The notes: a model not told the origin generated them from the sequence alone. DNA of 64,000 nucleotides from Calothrix sp. PCC 7103 (GCF_000331305.1 NZ_KB217478.1:7280317-7344316), one strand, 5' to 3'. Counted from the first letter of the stretch, positions 1 to 8,730 are shown. Program-made: numbers and translations.

Positions 1-1
1 T

Positions 2-1015
2 TTAACTTCTTTAGACCGCGAAGTCGAAAAATGGCGCCGAGAAAGAGCGGCAAGGGAGTCAGAATCTTTAGTGCCAAATACTCTCCAGGGTAGCGAAATG
101 ACCGTTGGTAACACTCAGGGGATGACGACAAACATCGCAACACCTTATGACCCAATTAGCATTAGCGAACCAAACGTACCACGTCGCAAATCAAGAAAAT
201 TAATACCACTCATTGGACTTGTAGGAGCAGGTGCAATTACATTTGCTGTCGGTCTTAACTGGTGGCAAAGTCAACCAAACACGTTATCTAACCTACCTCA
301 AATAACGGCGCCAGATTACAGTAAAATTAATTTAGAGAGAGAAAAAACTGAAAAAGTGACAGCATTTGCCACTGAAAGACTTAATCAAGGTGATTTAGAC
401 ACAGCATTAAAAGCCGTCGATGCCTTATTAAATCGTAATGCACTTGCAGAGGCAGAGTCTGTACTTAAACAAGTACCCCAGCGAAACATCGATAATCCAT
501 CCGTCAGTTTCTCATTCGGGCGCCTTGCATGGCAATCGATACAAGCAGGTGACAAAAAATATAGTATTGATGATGCTCGTCGTTACTGGAATACAGCATT
601 TAAAGCTAAACCAGACTCTATAGTATATGCTAACGCTTTAGGTTTTGCTTACTATGCAGAAGGTAATATTAATTTAGCTAATGATTCTTGGTTTCAAGCT
701 TTAAGTATTGCTGCAAAAGACCAACAGCCAAAAGTCTCAAACATGGCAGCAGCAAACGCATCGGTAGTACCACAGCAACGCCAAGACCTAATCGCTCATG
801 CTGGACTAGCGCTAGGATTATATAAATCAGCGCGCTCACAACCCCCTGCAAAACGTGAGCGATATATCGACGAAGCAGTAAAATTACAACAAAAAGTAAT
901 AAGCGAAGACCCAGTAAGCTTCCAACCCGATAAACTCAATCAAAATTGGTTGTGGACTCCAAAAATTGCTCAAGACTGGAAATCATTATCAAAAACACCC
1001 AGTCCGCGACGGTAA
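2..1015 (+). CDS. Membrane-anchored TPR-like protein, 5' end outside the window
   Basis: The reading frame is open from base 2, so the gene begins left of the window. A GTG at 71 could be read as a start, but the upstream codons encode a charged Glu/Arg-rich stretch (around LDREVEKWRRERAARE) that looks genuinely coding. A positively charged segment (RRKSRK) precedes one hydrophobic helix (IPLIGLVGAGAITFAVGLNW), which suggests a single-pass membrane protein. The long C-terminal part is alpha-helical, and blocks such as ALGFAYYAEGNINLANDSWFQAL resemble tetratricopeptide repeats, so a protein-binding role is plausible. It ends just before a hairpin at 1022-1053. The family is not recognised; it may be the C-terminal part of a larger multidomain protein. 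Confidence 0.6.
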   Translation, partial: LTSLDREVEKWRRERAARESESLVPNTLQGSEMTVGNTQGMTTNIATPYDPISISEPNVPRRKSRKLIPLIGLVGAGAITFAVGLNWWQSQPNTLSNLPQITAPDYSKINLEREKTEKVTAFATERLNQGDLDTALKAVDALLNRNALAEAESVLKQVPQRNIDNPSVSFSFGRLAWQSIQAGDKKYSIDDARRYWNTAFKAKPDSIVYANALGFAYYAEGNINLANDSWFQALSIAAKDQQPKVSNMAAANASVVPQQRQDLIAHAGLALGLYKSARSQPPAKRERYIDEAVKLQQKVISEDPVSFQPDKLNQNWLWTPKIAQDWKSLSKTPSPRR

Positions 1016-1021
1016 TTCAAA

Positions 1022-1053
1022 ATGTAGAGACGCGATATATCACGTCTCTACAT
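1022..1053. terminator. Palindromic hairpin between convergent genes (GTAGAGACG repeat family)
   Basis: The arms ATGTAGAGACG and CGTCTCTACAT are perfectly complementary around a 10-nt loop. The hairpin fills the 42-bp gap between two convergent genes and probably acts as a bidirectional terminator. Related hairpins occur at 17666, 26600, 35307, 49281 and 60481. Confidence 0.65.
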
Positions 1054-1057
1054 CTGT

Positions 1058-1717
1058 TTATTTTATTCCTTCAAATCTTCCCAAAAAAGTTGGTAATGGG
1101 CGAGTTACATGAACTTCCCACAGTGCTTTTAACGTAGAAACTTGTTCTCTAAAAGTGTAGAAAGAAACAGTCTTTTTGCTATAACTACCCCAGTCAGGAG
1201 TTCCCAAACCAGCTGCTTCAATACCAAGTTGACGACAGGTATAAACAGCACGTGGTAAATGGAAATTTTGCGTTACTAAAATAGCTTCTTTAACACCAAA
1301 AACCTCTTTTGCACGGTAACAGCTTTCGTAAGTGCTAAACCCTGCATGGTCAAGTGTAATATCTTCTACTGGAACACCCTGTGCAATTGCGTAGTTTTGC
1401 ATGACCATAACTTCGTTATAATCAACCCTGCTATTATCACCAGTCATCAATAGCTTTTGTACTCGTCCTAATTTATATAAATCAACAGCAGCACTTACTC
1501 TATCAGCAAGCATTGGTGTTGGTGTATTATCCGGTCGAATTCCGGCGCCAAACACAACTGCAACTTTTTGTGTCGGAACTTTATCAGCTTCAGTAAACCG
1601 ACGAGTGTTAGTAGCTGCATTGACATACAAACCAAGAGTAAAGGGAGAAAGTATAGAGCTTACAATTACAACTCCCGTCATTAGGCGCCAGTGCAATAGT
1701 AACGATAAAGTACGCAT
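1058..1717 (-). CDS. SanA/YdcF-like DUF218 envelope protein
   Basis: This 219-residue protein has an N-terminal hydrophobic segment (about residues 9-32) followed by a DUF218 fold. The family hallmark is the strand-loop VAVVFGAGI followed by the conserved PTPMLADRV segment. Later motifs LLMTGDNS, a segment near the middle ending in STYESCYRAKEVF, and VTQNFHLPRA fit the SanA branch. SanA/ElyC proteins are inner-membrane proteins tied to envelope integrity and vancomycin exclusion in enterobacteria; the biochemical role is not settled. The length matches SanA (about 220-240). It is convergent with the TPR-like gene and shares a hairpin with it. Confidence 0.85.
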   Translation of the reverse strand: MRTLSLLLHWRLMTGVVIVSSILSPFTLGLYVNAATNTRRFTEADKVPTQKVAVVFGAGIRPDNTPTPMLADRVSAAVDLYKLGRVQKLLMTGDNSRVDYNEVMVMQNYAIAQGVPVEDITLDHAGFSTYESCYRAKEVFGVKEAILVTQNFHLPRAVYTCRQLGIEAAGLGTPDWGSYSKKTVSFYTFREQVSTLKALWEVHVTRPLPTFLGRFEGIK

Positions 1718-1975
1718 ATGTTCTTATTTACCGTATGTGAGGATATATCTATTATCTATAGATTTTCTCCAAGCAACAGTAGTTCCTCAGCACAAAAGTA
1801 TATTTTGATGCTTTTGTAGTAAAAGTATCCTTACCTAACTGATAAAATGTAAAGACTTAACAAAACTTTTTTAAACTATTTTATAGATTTACTTAACCTG
1901 ATAGTATATATCAACTAGTATATTTATCCTCCTGGCACGCATAATATACATGTTTTGGTTTCAATATTAATATTT

Positions 1976-1980
1976 GGGAG
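1976..1980 (+). promoter_or_regulatory. Shine-Dalgarno GGGAG selecting the GTG start at 1989
   Basis: GGGAG lies 8 nt upstream of a GTG at 1989. The longer alternative start, a TTG at 1974, would place this site inside the coding sequence, so 1989 is preferred. Confidence 0.6.
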
Positions 1981-1988
1981 TAATAGCT

Positions 1989-3164
1989 GTGATAGATGGC
2001 AAAACTATTTCTATTTCTTTGTTTTCAGGAGCAGGTGGTTTAGATATTGGTATGGAGCAAGCGGGATTTCACACGGTAAGTGTAGTGGAAAAAGACCGTG
2101 ATGCGACAAAAACTCTTGCTCTCAATCGACCTCATCTTAATAAAAGTGCTGTACCAAGGGAAATAGAAAAAGTAAGTAGCCAAGATTTACTTCTAGAGGG
2201 TAGTGAAGTTTTAGGCTTGGGCAGAATTATACATCCAGGCGAGGTAGATTTAGTAACTGGTGGTCCACCTTGTCAACCATTTAGCACAGCAGGAAAGCGA
2301 GGTTCGGTTGTTGACCCTCGTGGTAGTTTGTTTATGGATTTTATCCGCGTTGTTAGAGAAGTCCAACCACGTTTTTTTGTGATGGAGAATGTCAGAGGGT
2401 TACTTTCTGCTGCTATCCGTCACAGACCAATTAACCAGAGGGGAGAAAATTTTTTACCATTAGAAGCCGATGAAATGCAGGGTGCAGCTCTTAAAGTTGT
2501 TTTAGCAGAAATGAATGAACTCGGATACAAAGTGGTTTATAACCTTTTAGACGCTGCTGACTACGGTGTTCCGCAAAACAGAGAACGCATTATTTTTCTT
2601 GGTTCCAGGGATGGTGAATCTATTACATTCCCTTTTGCGACTCATTCTAAAGATGCTAAAATTTTGCCACAGTGGCTCACTTTAAGAGATGCTTTGAAAG
2701 ATTTAGTTGATTTAAAGCCAGAGTTTACACCTTACTCGGAAAACCGTTTGAAGTATTTAAGGTTATTGAAAGAAGGGCAAAATTGGAAATATTTACCAGA
2801 AGATTTAAAGAAAGAAGCGATGGGAGGCGCCTACATGTCGGGAGGTGGTAAAGTTGGTTTCTATAGACGATTATCATGGAGTAAGCCATCGCCTACAATA
2901 ACAACTTGTCCGCATCAAAAAGCCACAGATATGTGCCACCCAGAAGAATTACGTCCTTTGAGTGTAAGAGAATGCGCGAAAATTCAAACATTTCCTGACG
3001 ACTGGATTTTTTGTGGTTCGGTAACTTCTAAGTATAAGCAGATTGGGAATGCTGTACCAGTATTACTGGCAAATCAAATTGGTAATTATCTTTATGATGT
3101 TATTCAAGGCAATAAACCAAAAGGAAAAGAAATAGTCGAACAACTTTCGCTTTTTCCTTTATAA
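1989..3164 (+). CDS. DNA (cytosine-5-)-methyltransferase
   Basis: This is a C5-cytosine methyltransferase of about 391 residues from the GTG start; a TTG at 1974 would give 396. All core motifs are visible in order: motif I FSGAGGLDIG (AdoMet binding), motif IV GGPPCQPFS with the catalytic Cys, motif VI MENVRG, motif VIII QNRERIIFLGSR, and motif X QIGNAVPVLLANQIG near the C-terminus. The target-recognition region lies roughly between residues 230 and 330 and includes PSPTITTCPHQKATD. The enzyme looks intact. A convergent gene 64 bp downstream encodes a PD-(D/E)XK-like protein, so the two may form a type II restriction-modification pair. The recognition site cannot be read from sequence; GGCGCC, strongly over-represented here, is only a speculative candidate. 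Confidence 0.93.
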   Translation: MIDGKTISISLFSGAGGLDIGMEQAGFHTVSVVEKDRDATKTLALNRPHLNKSAVPREIEKVSSQDLLLEGSEVLGLGRIIHPGEVDLVTGGPPCQPFSTAGKRGSVVDPRGSLFMDFIRVVREVQPRFFVMENVRGLLSAAIRHRPINQRGENFLPLEADEMQGAALKVVLAEMNELGYKVVYNLLDAADYGVPQNRERIIFLGSRDGESITFPFATHSKDAKILPQWLTLRDALKDLVDLKPEFTPYSENRLKYLRLLKEGQNWKYLPEDLKKEAMGGAYMSGGGKVGFYRRLSWSKPSPTITTCPHQKATDMCHPEELRPLSVRECAKIQTFPDDWIFCGSVTSKYKQIGNAVPVLLANQIGNYLYDVIQGNKPKGKEIVEQLSLFPL

Positions 3165-3228
3165 AAGCAGAGTGATGTCAACTTTGTCTTTTATTGATTA
3201 ACGATTTGCAAGTACTTGCTTTATAGTT

Positions 3229-4041
3229 TTAGCTTGCAGCAAGTTCTGCAAAAGCTTTATCAATTCGTTGTAACATGTTTTTGACGTGAGTTTCAATAAG
3301 ACCATAATCTATGCAAATCATCTCCCAAAACGTTTTACCAGCAACGCGAGGAGTTTTATAGATTGCTGGAAATGTCCATGAACCCAAATCAAAAGCTGCT
3401 ATAAATAAAGTCTCATCATGGATACTTAATTCATTTTTAGCTCTAGGTGCTTGAGAACCAGTTAATGTTCCTTTTAGAGTTTTTAATTGAGCAAATTTTA
3501 TTGTATTATTTGTAAATAAAATAATGTCCACGCCTGTAATTTTCAGACCAAATTCAAAGTCTGGAACAATAACATAAGGGCTAATATTAGACATTTTTTC
3601 CCAAAGTGAACCCATTCTTGTACTTAGAGTTCTAGTAATCGAGTTACTATTAGCAAGTAATGTTGCACCAGAGAGTTGAAATAGATTGGTCGGATTAGGA
3701 TGACTCTCAATTATTGTTTTGCTTTGTTCAAAATACTTGACTAACCATTTAATAAAATTTGTTGCAAATTCATCTGTAAGAACTCTAATCAATTCTGATT
3801 GTTGTTCTAATTGAAGAACCGAGTTACTTTGACTATCTTGTTCAATTTGATATTGAAAGTATTCTTTTGCTATTGAGGAAATAGCTTTACCTAGTTTGTA
3901 TGCATTATATAAATCATTATTTGTTATATGTGTAGCATCTATTAATGAAGCCTGCTCTAAGATTAGTGCTTTTCTTTGTACAATAGGAAGCTTAACTAAA
4001 GCTTCGGCTGTAAAATCGGTAGACATAAAGATATTTTTCAC
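3229..4041 (-). CDS. Putative PD-(D/E)XK restriction endonuclease next to the methyltransferase
   Basis: This 270-residue protein is not recognised by family. Its first 110 residues are helical. The centre carries a likely nuclease core: Glu in GSLWEK (about residue 148), then GVDIILF (Asp172), then a strand KFAQLKT giving Q-x-K (Gln185, Lys187). That spacing fits the Q-x-K variant of the PD-(D/E)XK fold common in type II restriction enzymes. It is convergent with the C5-methyltransferase and separated from it by 64 bp, which is the main reason for the call. The start may be the GTG at 4041 or the internal ATG at 4026; neither has a strong ribosome-binding site. It could instead be an unrelated nuclease. 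Confidence 0.55.
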   Translation of the reverse strand: MKNIFMSTDFTAEALVKLPIVQRKALILEQASLIDATHITNNDLYNAYKLGKAISSIAKEYFQYQIEQDSQSNSVLQLEQQSELIRVLTDEFATNFIKWLVKYFEQSKTIIESHPNPTNLFQLSGATLLANSNSITRTLSTRMGSLWEKMSNISPYVIVPDFEFGLKITGVDIILFTNNTIKFAQLKTLKGTLTGSQAPRAKNELSIHDETLFIAAFDLGSWTFPAIYKTPRVAGKTFWEMICIDYGLIETHVKNMLQRIDKAFAELAAS

Positions 4042-4115
4042 TCTTGAGGACTTCCTTAGTGTTCCCCAAAGTTAGACAAAGTTTAATGTTGTATTTCTAT
4101 CGCTAAAATTTAATA

Positions 4116-4156
4116 AACTTGTAGGATAGTTTAGGCACCGTCCTTACCCTACAAGT
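4116..4156 (-). terminator. Hairpin downstream of gatD
   Basis: Arms AACTTGTAGG and CCTACAAGTT flank a 21-nt loop in the gap between two minus-strand genes, just after the end of gatD. It probably separates gatD transcription from the PD-(D/E)XK gene. Confidence 0.45.
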
Positions 4157-4173
4157 TAAAATCGAAACTAAAT

Positions 4174-4992
4174 CTAAACCTTTACTGGTTCTGCCTTTGT
4201 TGGCATTTCAACCTTCAACCGTTTAAACATAGCTTCGCGAGCTTGCATAGCCAATTCATCTTCTAAAGGTTTTAATAAAATAGGCTGTTGATACTTCAGA
4301 CGTAAGGCAGTTTGAATTAACCAATCTGCTACAAAAGGATTTTTCGGTAATAACGGGCCATGTGAGTAAGTTGCAATAGCATTTTGATGAAAAGCTCCTT
4401 CGGTACCGTCTTCACCGTTGTTACCCAAACCGTAGATAACTTTACCTAGCGCTTCGACTTTTCCTAGTTTGGTGCGTCCACCGTGGTTTTCAAACCCGAC
4501 TAAATAAGGTTTTGTGCCTGTCATTTCTTCCAAGTCACGCGCGAGTTTTATTGCTGTAACTTCGATAACTAAGTTACCAATACAGCGCTTCGTGTTTTCA
4601 CCTGGATGTATTGATACTAAGTCTAAAATTCCTAATCCTTCGATACGTTGTCCGGCGCCTGGTTCATAGTAATGTCCAAGTAGTTGAGGTGAACCACAGG
4701 TAAACACACCAGGTGTACCATTATCTAATTTTTCACGCATTGCCTCAGCTTTGGCGCCAATTAAGTCACGCATTACAAGTTCCTGCTGACGGTCTTGGGC
4801 GCCTCCACCAACGATAATATCTACAGACTTGATATCTTCTGGAGTTGCTTCTGAATCGAGGTTGACTATTTTAACATCGAATTGGCGCCATTGTGCGCGA
4901 CGCTGAATCGTAATTACGTTACCTCTGTCACCATAGGTACTCATCAACTTAGGATACAGCCAACCGATAACTACTTCGTAATGCGGACTCAT
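4174..4992 (-). CDS. gatD: Lipid II isoglutaminyl synthase, glutaminase subunit GatD
   Basis: This is a class I glutamine amidotransferase of the CobB/CobQ type, 272 residues. The nucleophile Cys lies in VFTCGSPQLLG (about residue 99), and the conserved His in GFENHGGRT follows at about residue 168. The early motif YGDRGNV and the loop DIIVGGGAQDRQQ are typical of GatD. GatD hydrolyses glutamine and channels ammonia to MurT, which amidates the D-Glu of lipid II to D-isoglutamine. murT lies upstream on the same strand at 5598-6956, but the pair is separated by a 148-codon gene on the opposite strand, an unusual arrangement since the two normally adjoin. Confidence 0.92.
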   Translation of the reverse strand: MSPHYEVVIGWLYPKLMSTYGDRGNVITIQRRAQWRQFDVKIVNLDSEATPEDIKSVDIIVGGGAQDRQQELVMRDLIGAKAEAMREKLDNGTPGVFTCGSPQLLGHYYEPGAGQRIEGLGILDLVSIHPGENTKRCIGNLVIEVTAIKLARDLEEMTGTKPYLVGFENHGGRTKLGKVEALGKVIYGLGNNGEDGTEGAFHQNAIATYSHGPLLPKNPFVADWLIQTALRLKYQQPILLKPLEDELAMQAREAMFKRLKVEMPTKAEPVKV

Positions 4993-5084
4993 AAATTTTT
5001 TACCTTATTTTTTAAAATGCTAAACAAATTAGAAGTATTGTAAATGTTGCTTTAATCACCTCAAAGAAAGTACTACCATATTTT

Positions 5085-5531
5085 GTGTCTGTGTCCGATG
5101 TTCCAATAAAATTACAACCGCGAGATACAATGGACTGCAAAACAGCGACTTTGGTTTATCAGGGTGGAAACTACCTCGACAATATCCGTGAGATTTTCCC
5201 CGTTGCATGGAAGTTTCTAGAAGAAGTATCGTTTGCTTACGTAGATGGGAAACCCGATAAGTTTGATTCGGATATAAGAGAGATAGTTGGGGAGCAACCA
5301 TTTAAATTTAGAATGGTTCACCGTGATGACAGAGACCAGTTGACCAAAGATTTATCTGATTTATTGGGTGATATCACCTCACGTTTGTTACTGGAGAAGC
5401 ATTTTTCTGAAGTCGTGGGCAAACCCGTATTTTTTAGCACAATTTGTTGTAACAGTCATTTGACTTCTGACCACGAGTTAAGTTTGGAGGAAGTTTTGCC
5501 GTTACAGTGTGCAGCAGTGAAGCTTCAGTAA
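5085..5531 (+). CDS. Conserved-looking hypothetical protein between murT and gatD, opposite strand
   Basis: This is a soluble protein of about 148 residues with no signal or membrane segment. GTG codons at 5085 and 5091 or an ATG at 5130 could each be the start. The sequence is acidic, with blocks such as FRMVHRDDRDQLTKDLSDLLGD and a C-terminal CCNSHLTSDHE. The family is not recognised. It lies head-on between the two subunits of the lipid II amidation enzyme. Its 3' end meets the murT 3' end at a strong inverted repeat (5533-5576). Its function is unknown; translation is supported only by the uninterrupted frame and protein-like composition. Confidence 0.55.
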   Translation: MSVSDVPIKLQPRDTMDCKTATLVYQGGNYLDNIREIFPVAWKFLEEVSFAYVDGKPDKFDSDIREIVGEQPFKFRMVHRDDRDQLTKDLSDLLGDITSRLLLEKHFSEVVGKPVFFSTICCNSHLTSDHELSLEEVLPLQCAAVKLQ

Positions 5532-5532
5532 T

Positions 5533-5576
5533 AAGCACTTCAGTGCTTGTCTTCAGTGGAAAGCACTGAAGTGCTT
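5533..5576. terminator. Inverted repeat between convergent genes
   Basis: AAGCACTTCAGTGCTT (5533-5548) and its exact reverse complement AAGCACTGAAGTGCTT (5561-5576) are separated by 12 nt. Each arm is also a near-palindrome. The repeat sits between the 3' ends of the 5085-5531 gene and murT, so it can act as a bidirectional terminator. Confidence 0.6.
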
Positions 5577-5597
5577 ACAACGAGTGCTTACAACGAG

Positions 5598-6956
5598 TTA
5601 TCTGATTTTCTTACCAGTCAAAACTTCACGCACGTCCAACATTGCAGTATACGTTGGCAAAATATGTAACGTTTCATCTGGTTTGGTATGTTCAAGTGCA
5701 GTACTAATTGCTTTCTTTAAATCTTCCTCAACAATCAAATTAACTTTACTGTCATAAACATCGCTATATCTTAAACGTAGTGCCATATCATATACCCTGT
5801 CGCCACTTACAACAAGGGTTCCACCACGTTGAACTAGCGCTTCTGTATCTACATCCCATATCCAAGATACATCTTCACCATCTTGTACCCTATCATTCAG
5901 TATCAACAGCGTTGTCTTATCATTGCTTTCCGTAACAACTCGAATCGTTTCGTTTGTCCCTACAGGGTTCTTAGATAGCAAAATTCTGACTCGTTTACCG
6001 TCGATTTGTAACTCTTCTGCACGTCCAAATGCGGGTTGAAATGTCGGTATAGTATCCCTGACAGTTGCTTCATCAATACCTAACTCAATTGCCACTGTCG
6101 CTGCTGCCAAAGTATTGTACTTGTTATACAGTCCAACCAACACCTGTGACCACTCACTGCTATTCAAAGCTGGTTTACTGCGTTTGAAACCACATTGAGG
6201 ACAACTAAATTCTCCTAAGTGTGATAAATACACACCTTCGTAGTCAAGCGAATGTCCACAGTTAGGACAATATATCGAGTCTACAGCGTGAGGAATTTCT
6301 TCGAGGTATTTATTTGGTTCGTTCAAACCGAAAAATACGACTTTCTGTGATAGTTGTTGACCCAGATATGATAGTGTTGGGTCGTCAGCGTTAGAAATAA
6401 CGGTAGTATTCGGGGAATTCGTCGATATAGCTTTTGTCCACCGTTTACTAATTGTATCGACTTCGCCGTATCTATCCAACTGGTCGCGAAATAGATTTAA
6501 GCACAAAATGGCTTTCGGTTGAATCGGTGCCAGTACGAGTGGCACAATATTCTCATCAACCTCTAAAATCGCATAGTCAACATTTAACCTACCAAAGGCA
6601 TCAGTACTTTCCATTAAAGCAGTTACTAAGCCGTTTTCGAGATTGGCGCCTGTAGAATTATGTGCGACACGGTACCCCTTACGCTCAAGAATTTCTCGTA
6701 ATAATAGCGAAGTAGTCGTTTTACCGTTAGTACCAGCAATTAGAATAACTCCATTTTTAACCTGTTGGCTGAGTAACTCTAATAAACAAGGTTCAATTTT
6801 GCGTGCTATTGAACCAGGAAGCACCGAAGCAGCACCTAAACGCAGCATGCGTACAGCAAAAGTTACACTTTTTGCCGCTGATACTGCCACCCCAAGTTTT
6901 ACCCTATCAATCAAATTTATATTCTTACCCACATCCGTACCTTTGTTTTCAGGCAA
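5598..6956 (-). CDS. murT: Lipid II isoglutaminyl synthase, Mur ligase-like subunit MurT
   Basis: This is a 452-residue Mur ligase-family ATPase. The P-loop AGTNGKTTT is near residue 75, followed by conserved NLFRDQLDRYGEVDT. The diagnostic MurT feature is a four-Cys zinc ribbon inserted in the central domain (CPNCGHSL and CPQCGF, about residues 228-257). The C-terminal DUF1727-type domain contains LLSKNPVGTNE and LNDRVQDGEDVSWIWD. MurT activates the D-Glu carboxylate of lipid II with ATP and uses ammonia from GatD. gatD follows in the same direction after the intervening opposite-strand gene. Confidence 0.93.
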   Translation of the reverse strand: MPENKGTDVGKNINLIDRVKLGVAVSAAKSVTFAVRMLRLGAASVLPGSIARKIEPCLLELLSQQVKNGVILIAGTNGKTTTSLLLREILERKGYRVAHNSTGANLENGLVTALMESTDAFGRLNVDYAILEVDENIVPLVLAPIQPKAILCLNLFRDQLDRYGEVDTISKRWTKAISTNSPNTTVISNADDPTLSYLGQQLSQKVVFFGLNEPNKYLEEIPHAVDSIYCPNCGHSLDYEGVYLSHLGEFSCPQCGFKRSKPALNSSEWSQVLVGLYNKYNTLAAATVAIELGIDEATVRDTIPTFQPAFGRAEELQIDGKRVRILLSKNPVGTNETIRVVTESNDKTTLLILNDRVQDGEDVSWIWDVDTEALVQRGGTLVVSGDRVYDMALRLRYSDVYDSKVNLIVEEDLKKAISTALEHTKPDETLHILPTYTAMLDVREVLTGKKIR

Positions 6957-7040
6957 ATGCTAACAGCTAGCATAAAAAGAAAAATTAATAAGCGAAAGTT
7001 TAGCGAATCTTCGTAAAAAAAGCCAGCAATTAATATACAA

Positions 7041-7130
7041 AGTGCTGAGTAGAAAGTGCTGAGTGCTGAGTAGTAACTCATAACCCCTACCTTCTAACTC
7101 CTAACTTCTAACTCTACTCGTTACTCTTTA
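7041..7130. repeat. Heptameric short tandem repeats (GTGCTGA / CTAACTC types)
   Basis: Head-to-tail, partly degenerate copies of GTGCTGA are followed by CTAACTC-type copies. This is the STRR class typical of filamentous cyanobacteria. They occupy most of the murT to 7238 intergenic region. Confidence 0.7.
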
Positions 7131-7237
7131 GAGTTATCTTAAAAATGGTGCAGGCACAAATGATTTTTCTCGTCTAGTCTGCTTTCCTCAGCACAAATTT
7201 ACCAAAATTATCTCTCAAATTTGAAAGGCTTGTTTGA

Positions 7238-7834
7238 ATGCATTCTATGAAGTGGGATTTAAAAAATATACTCCAAAGTATAATTATAGACTGGCGCCAG
7301 TTTTGGTCTAAATGCTTGCTATTGGCTGCTTGTTTTACTTTTTTGATTATTCAACCATCTCACGCTAGTGTTAATGATGACAGGTACGATGGGAATGTGT
7401 TCGTGGTGTACGCAGGTAACGGTTCATTGGTTCCACCCAAAGAAAACCTCCCCACCGCACTCAAAGAACACAAAGCGATATTTATGATGTTCTACGTCGA
7501 TGACAGTAAGGACTGTAAACAGTATGCAATTACTACAAACCAAGTACAAGCATTTTATGGGCGCGCATCCGAAATTATTCCGGTGAATGTCGATGCTATC
7601 CCGCAAAAAGATAAATACGAACCAACCGAGCCAGGTTACTATTACTCTGGTAAGGTTCCTCAAGTTGTAGTATTTAATACTGATGGTAAGGTTGTTTTGA
7701 ATAAAACTGGTCAAGTCCCATTTGAAGAAATCGACGATAAATTCCGAGAAATCTTTGATTTATTACCACGTACCGAATCAGCAGAATTAAAGCGTCGTTC
7801 GTTTAATGAGTTCAATAGTGAGTTAGCTAAGTAA
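7238..7834 (+). CDS. Thioredoxin-fold thylakoid protein (PSI accumulation factor-like)
   Basis: This 198-residue protein has an N-terminal hydrophobic signal or anchor (CLLLAACFTFLIIQPSHA, about residues 24-43) and a thioredoxin-like domain. The strand KAIFMMFYVDDSKDCKQYA occupies the active-site region but has a single Cys, not CxxC. The cis-Pro region is KVPQVVVFNTDGKVV. Proteins of this layout are annotated in cyanobacteria as thylakoid membrane photosystem I accumulation factors; that assignment rests on overall resemblance. A second Met at codon 4 is an alternative start. A hairpin at 7841-7863 follows the stop. Confidence 0.7.
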   Translation: MHSMKWDLKNILQSIIIDWRQFWSKCLLLAACFTFLIIQPSHASVNDDRYDGNVFVVYAGNGSLVPPKENLPTALKEHKAIFMMFYVDDSKDCKQYAITTNQVQAFYGRASEIIPVNVDAIPQKDKYEPTEPGYYYSGKVPQVVVFNTDGKVVLNKTGQVPFEEIDDKFREIFDLLPRTESAELKRRSFNEFNSELAK

Positions 7835-7840
7835 CACAGT

Positions 7841-7863
7841 AGGTGGGCTTTAGAAGCCTGCCT
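7841..7863 (+). terminator. Hairpin after the thioredoxin-like gene
   Basis: AGGTGGGCTT and AAGCCTGCCT pair with one wobble around a 3-nt loop, starting 7 nt after the stop codon at 7834. Confidence 0.5.
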
Positions 7864-7918
7864 CAAAGTTTGGTGTTATTGAATACTGCAATTACTGTCT
7901 ATTAAAGTGATAATAAAA

Positions 7919-7962
7919 ATAACTCATAACTCATAACTCATAACTTATAACTTGTAACTCGT
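7919..7962. repeat. Heptameric tandem repeat AACTCAT
   Basis: About six head-to-tail copies of AACTCAT/AACTTGT run to within 10 nt of the next start codon, where they may affect translation initiation. Confidence 0.7.
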
Positions 7963-7972
7963 AGGTTTCCTG

Positions 7973-8578
7973 ATGTCAGTTTACACTACAGAGAAATTAA
8001 TCGAAATTTTGCACTCTGAACGTCAAGCTTGTTTAAAAGGACAACGCTTAAAGCTAGATGTGACTGTATCGGGTAGTCCTGTACTTGACCAGTTTATCCG
8101 TTCAGAAGGGTTACAAAAATTTACTGCTTATCAAGATTTTAAAGCCGCAATTCATCAATATCAACGCGATAATAATGTATCGGGAATTGTTTGGCGCTCC
8201 TGTACAGTAAAAGGTATAAGTTTTAAATATCCTGAAGTTGACGCTCAGTTAGTGGCATTACCAGAAGACATAGAAGTACTTAAAAATGCAAAAAGCTCAA
8301 TATGGAAGTTTTGGCAGCAAGCAACAGCTGACATGGATTTATTTTTGAGCGTCAACCACGGCAAACTACACCAATTAATTATAAAAGAAGACTGCACGCG
8401 CATACAAGAGCGTACTGAATGGGCAGGTCTATTAGTGTACGAAAAATCTAACTTTTTAGAAATAGTTTTACAGTTAGGATGGGGCAAACCCGAAGAAGCT
8501 TGTTATAAAAGAGGCTTCCCCGCATCAGGTAGTGAGTACATTCACGCAGTTAATCCCGGTCAACACCCAATTACTTAA
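7973..8578 (+). CDS. Hypothetical soluble protein
   Basis: This is a 201-residue protein with no signal peptide or membrane segment. It is rich in aromatic and charged residues (KSSIWKFWQQATADMD, EWAGLLVYEKSNFLEI). The domain family is not recognised. The start ATG at 7973 is preceded by TTTCCTG and an AACTCAT repeat array rather than a clear ribosome-binding site. A strong intrinsic-type hairpin follows at 8618. It lies alone between the thioredoxin-like gene and a Ser/Thr kinase. No function is proposed. Confidence 0.65.
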   Translation: MSVYTTEKLIEILHSERQACLKGQRLKLDVTVSGSPVLDQFIRSEGLQKFTAYQDFKAAIHQYQRDNNVSGIVWRSCTVKGISFKYPEVDAQLVALPEDIEVLKNAKSSIWKFWQQATADMDLFLSVNHGKLHQLIIKEDCTRIQERTEWAGLLVYEKSNFLEIVLQLGWGKPEEACYKRGFPASGSEYIHAVNPGQHPIT

Positions 8579-8617
8579 TAAACCAAAGTATATTAATTTT
8601 TTGTATAAACTCTTGTG

Positions 8618-8638
8618 GAACAGGCATCCTGCCTGTTC
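8618..8638 (+). terminator. Intrinsic-type terminator hairpin
   Basis: GAACAGGCA and TGCCTGTTC pair around a 3-nt loop and are followed by a T-rich stretch, 40 bp after the 8578 stop. Confidence 0.65.
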
Positions 8639-8730
8639 TTTCTATTGTTATATACTGGGGTATCGCATTAACCTGTACCAACCAATAGAATCTGAGGCAA
8701 TATAGATATATATAGCATTGCTACTGTTAA

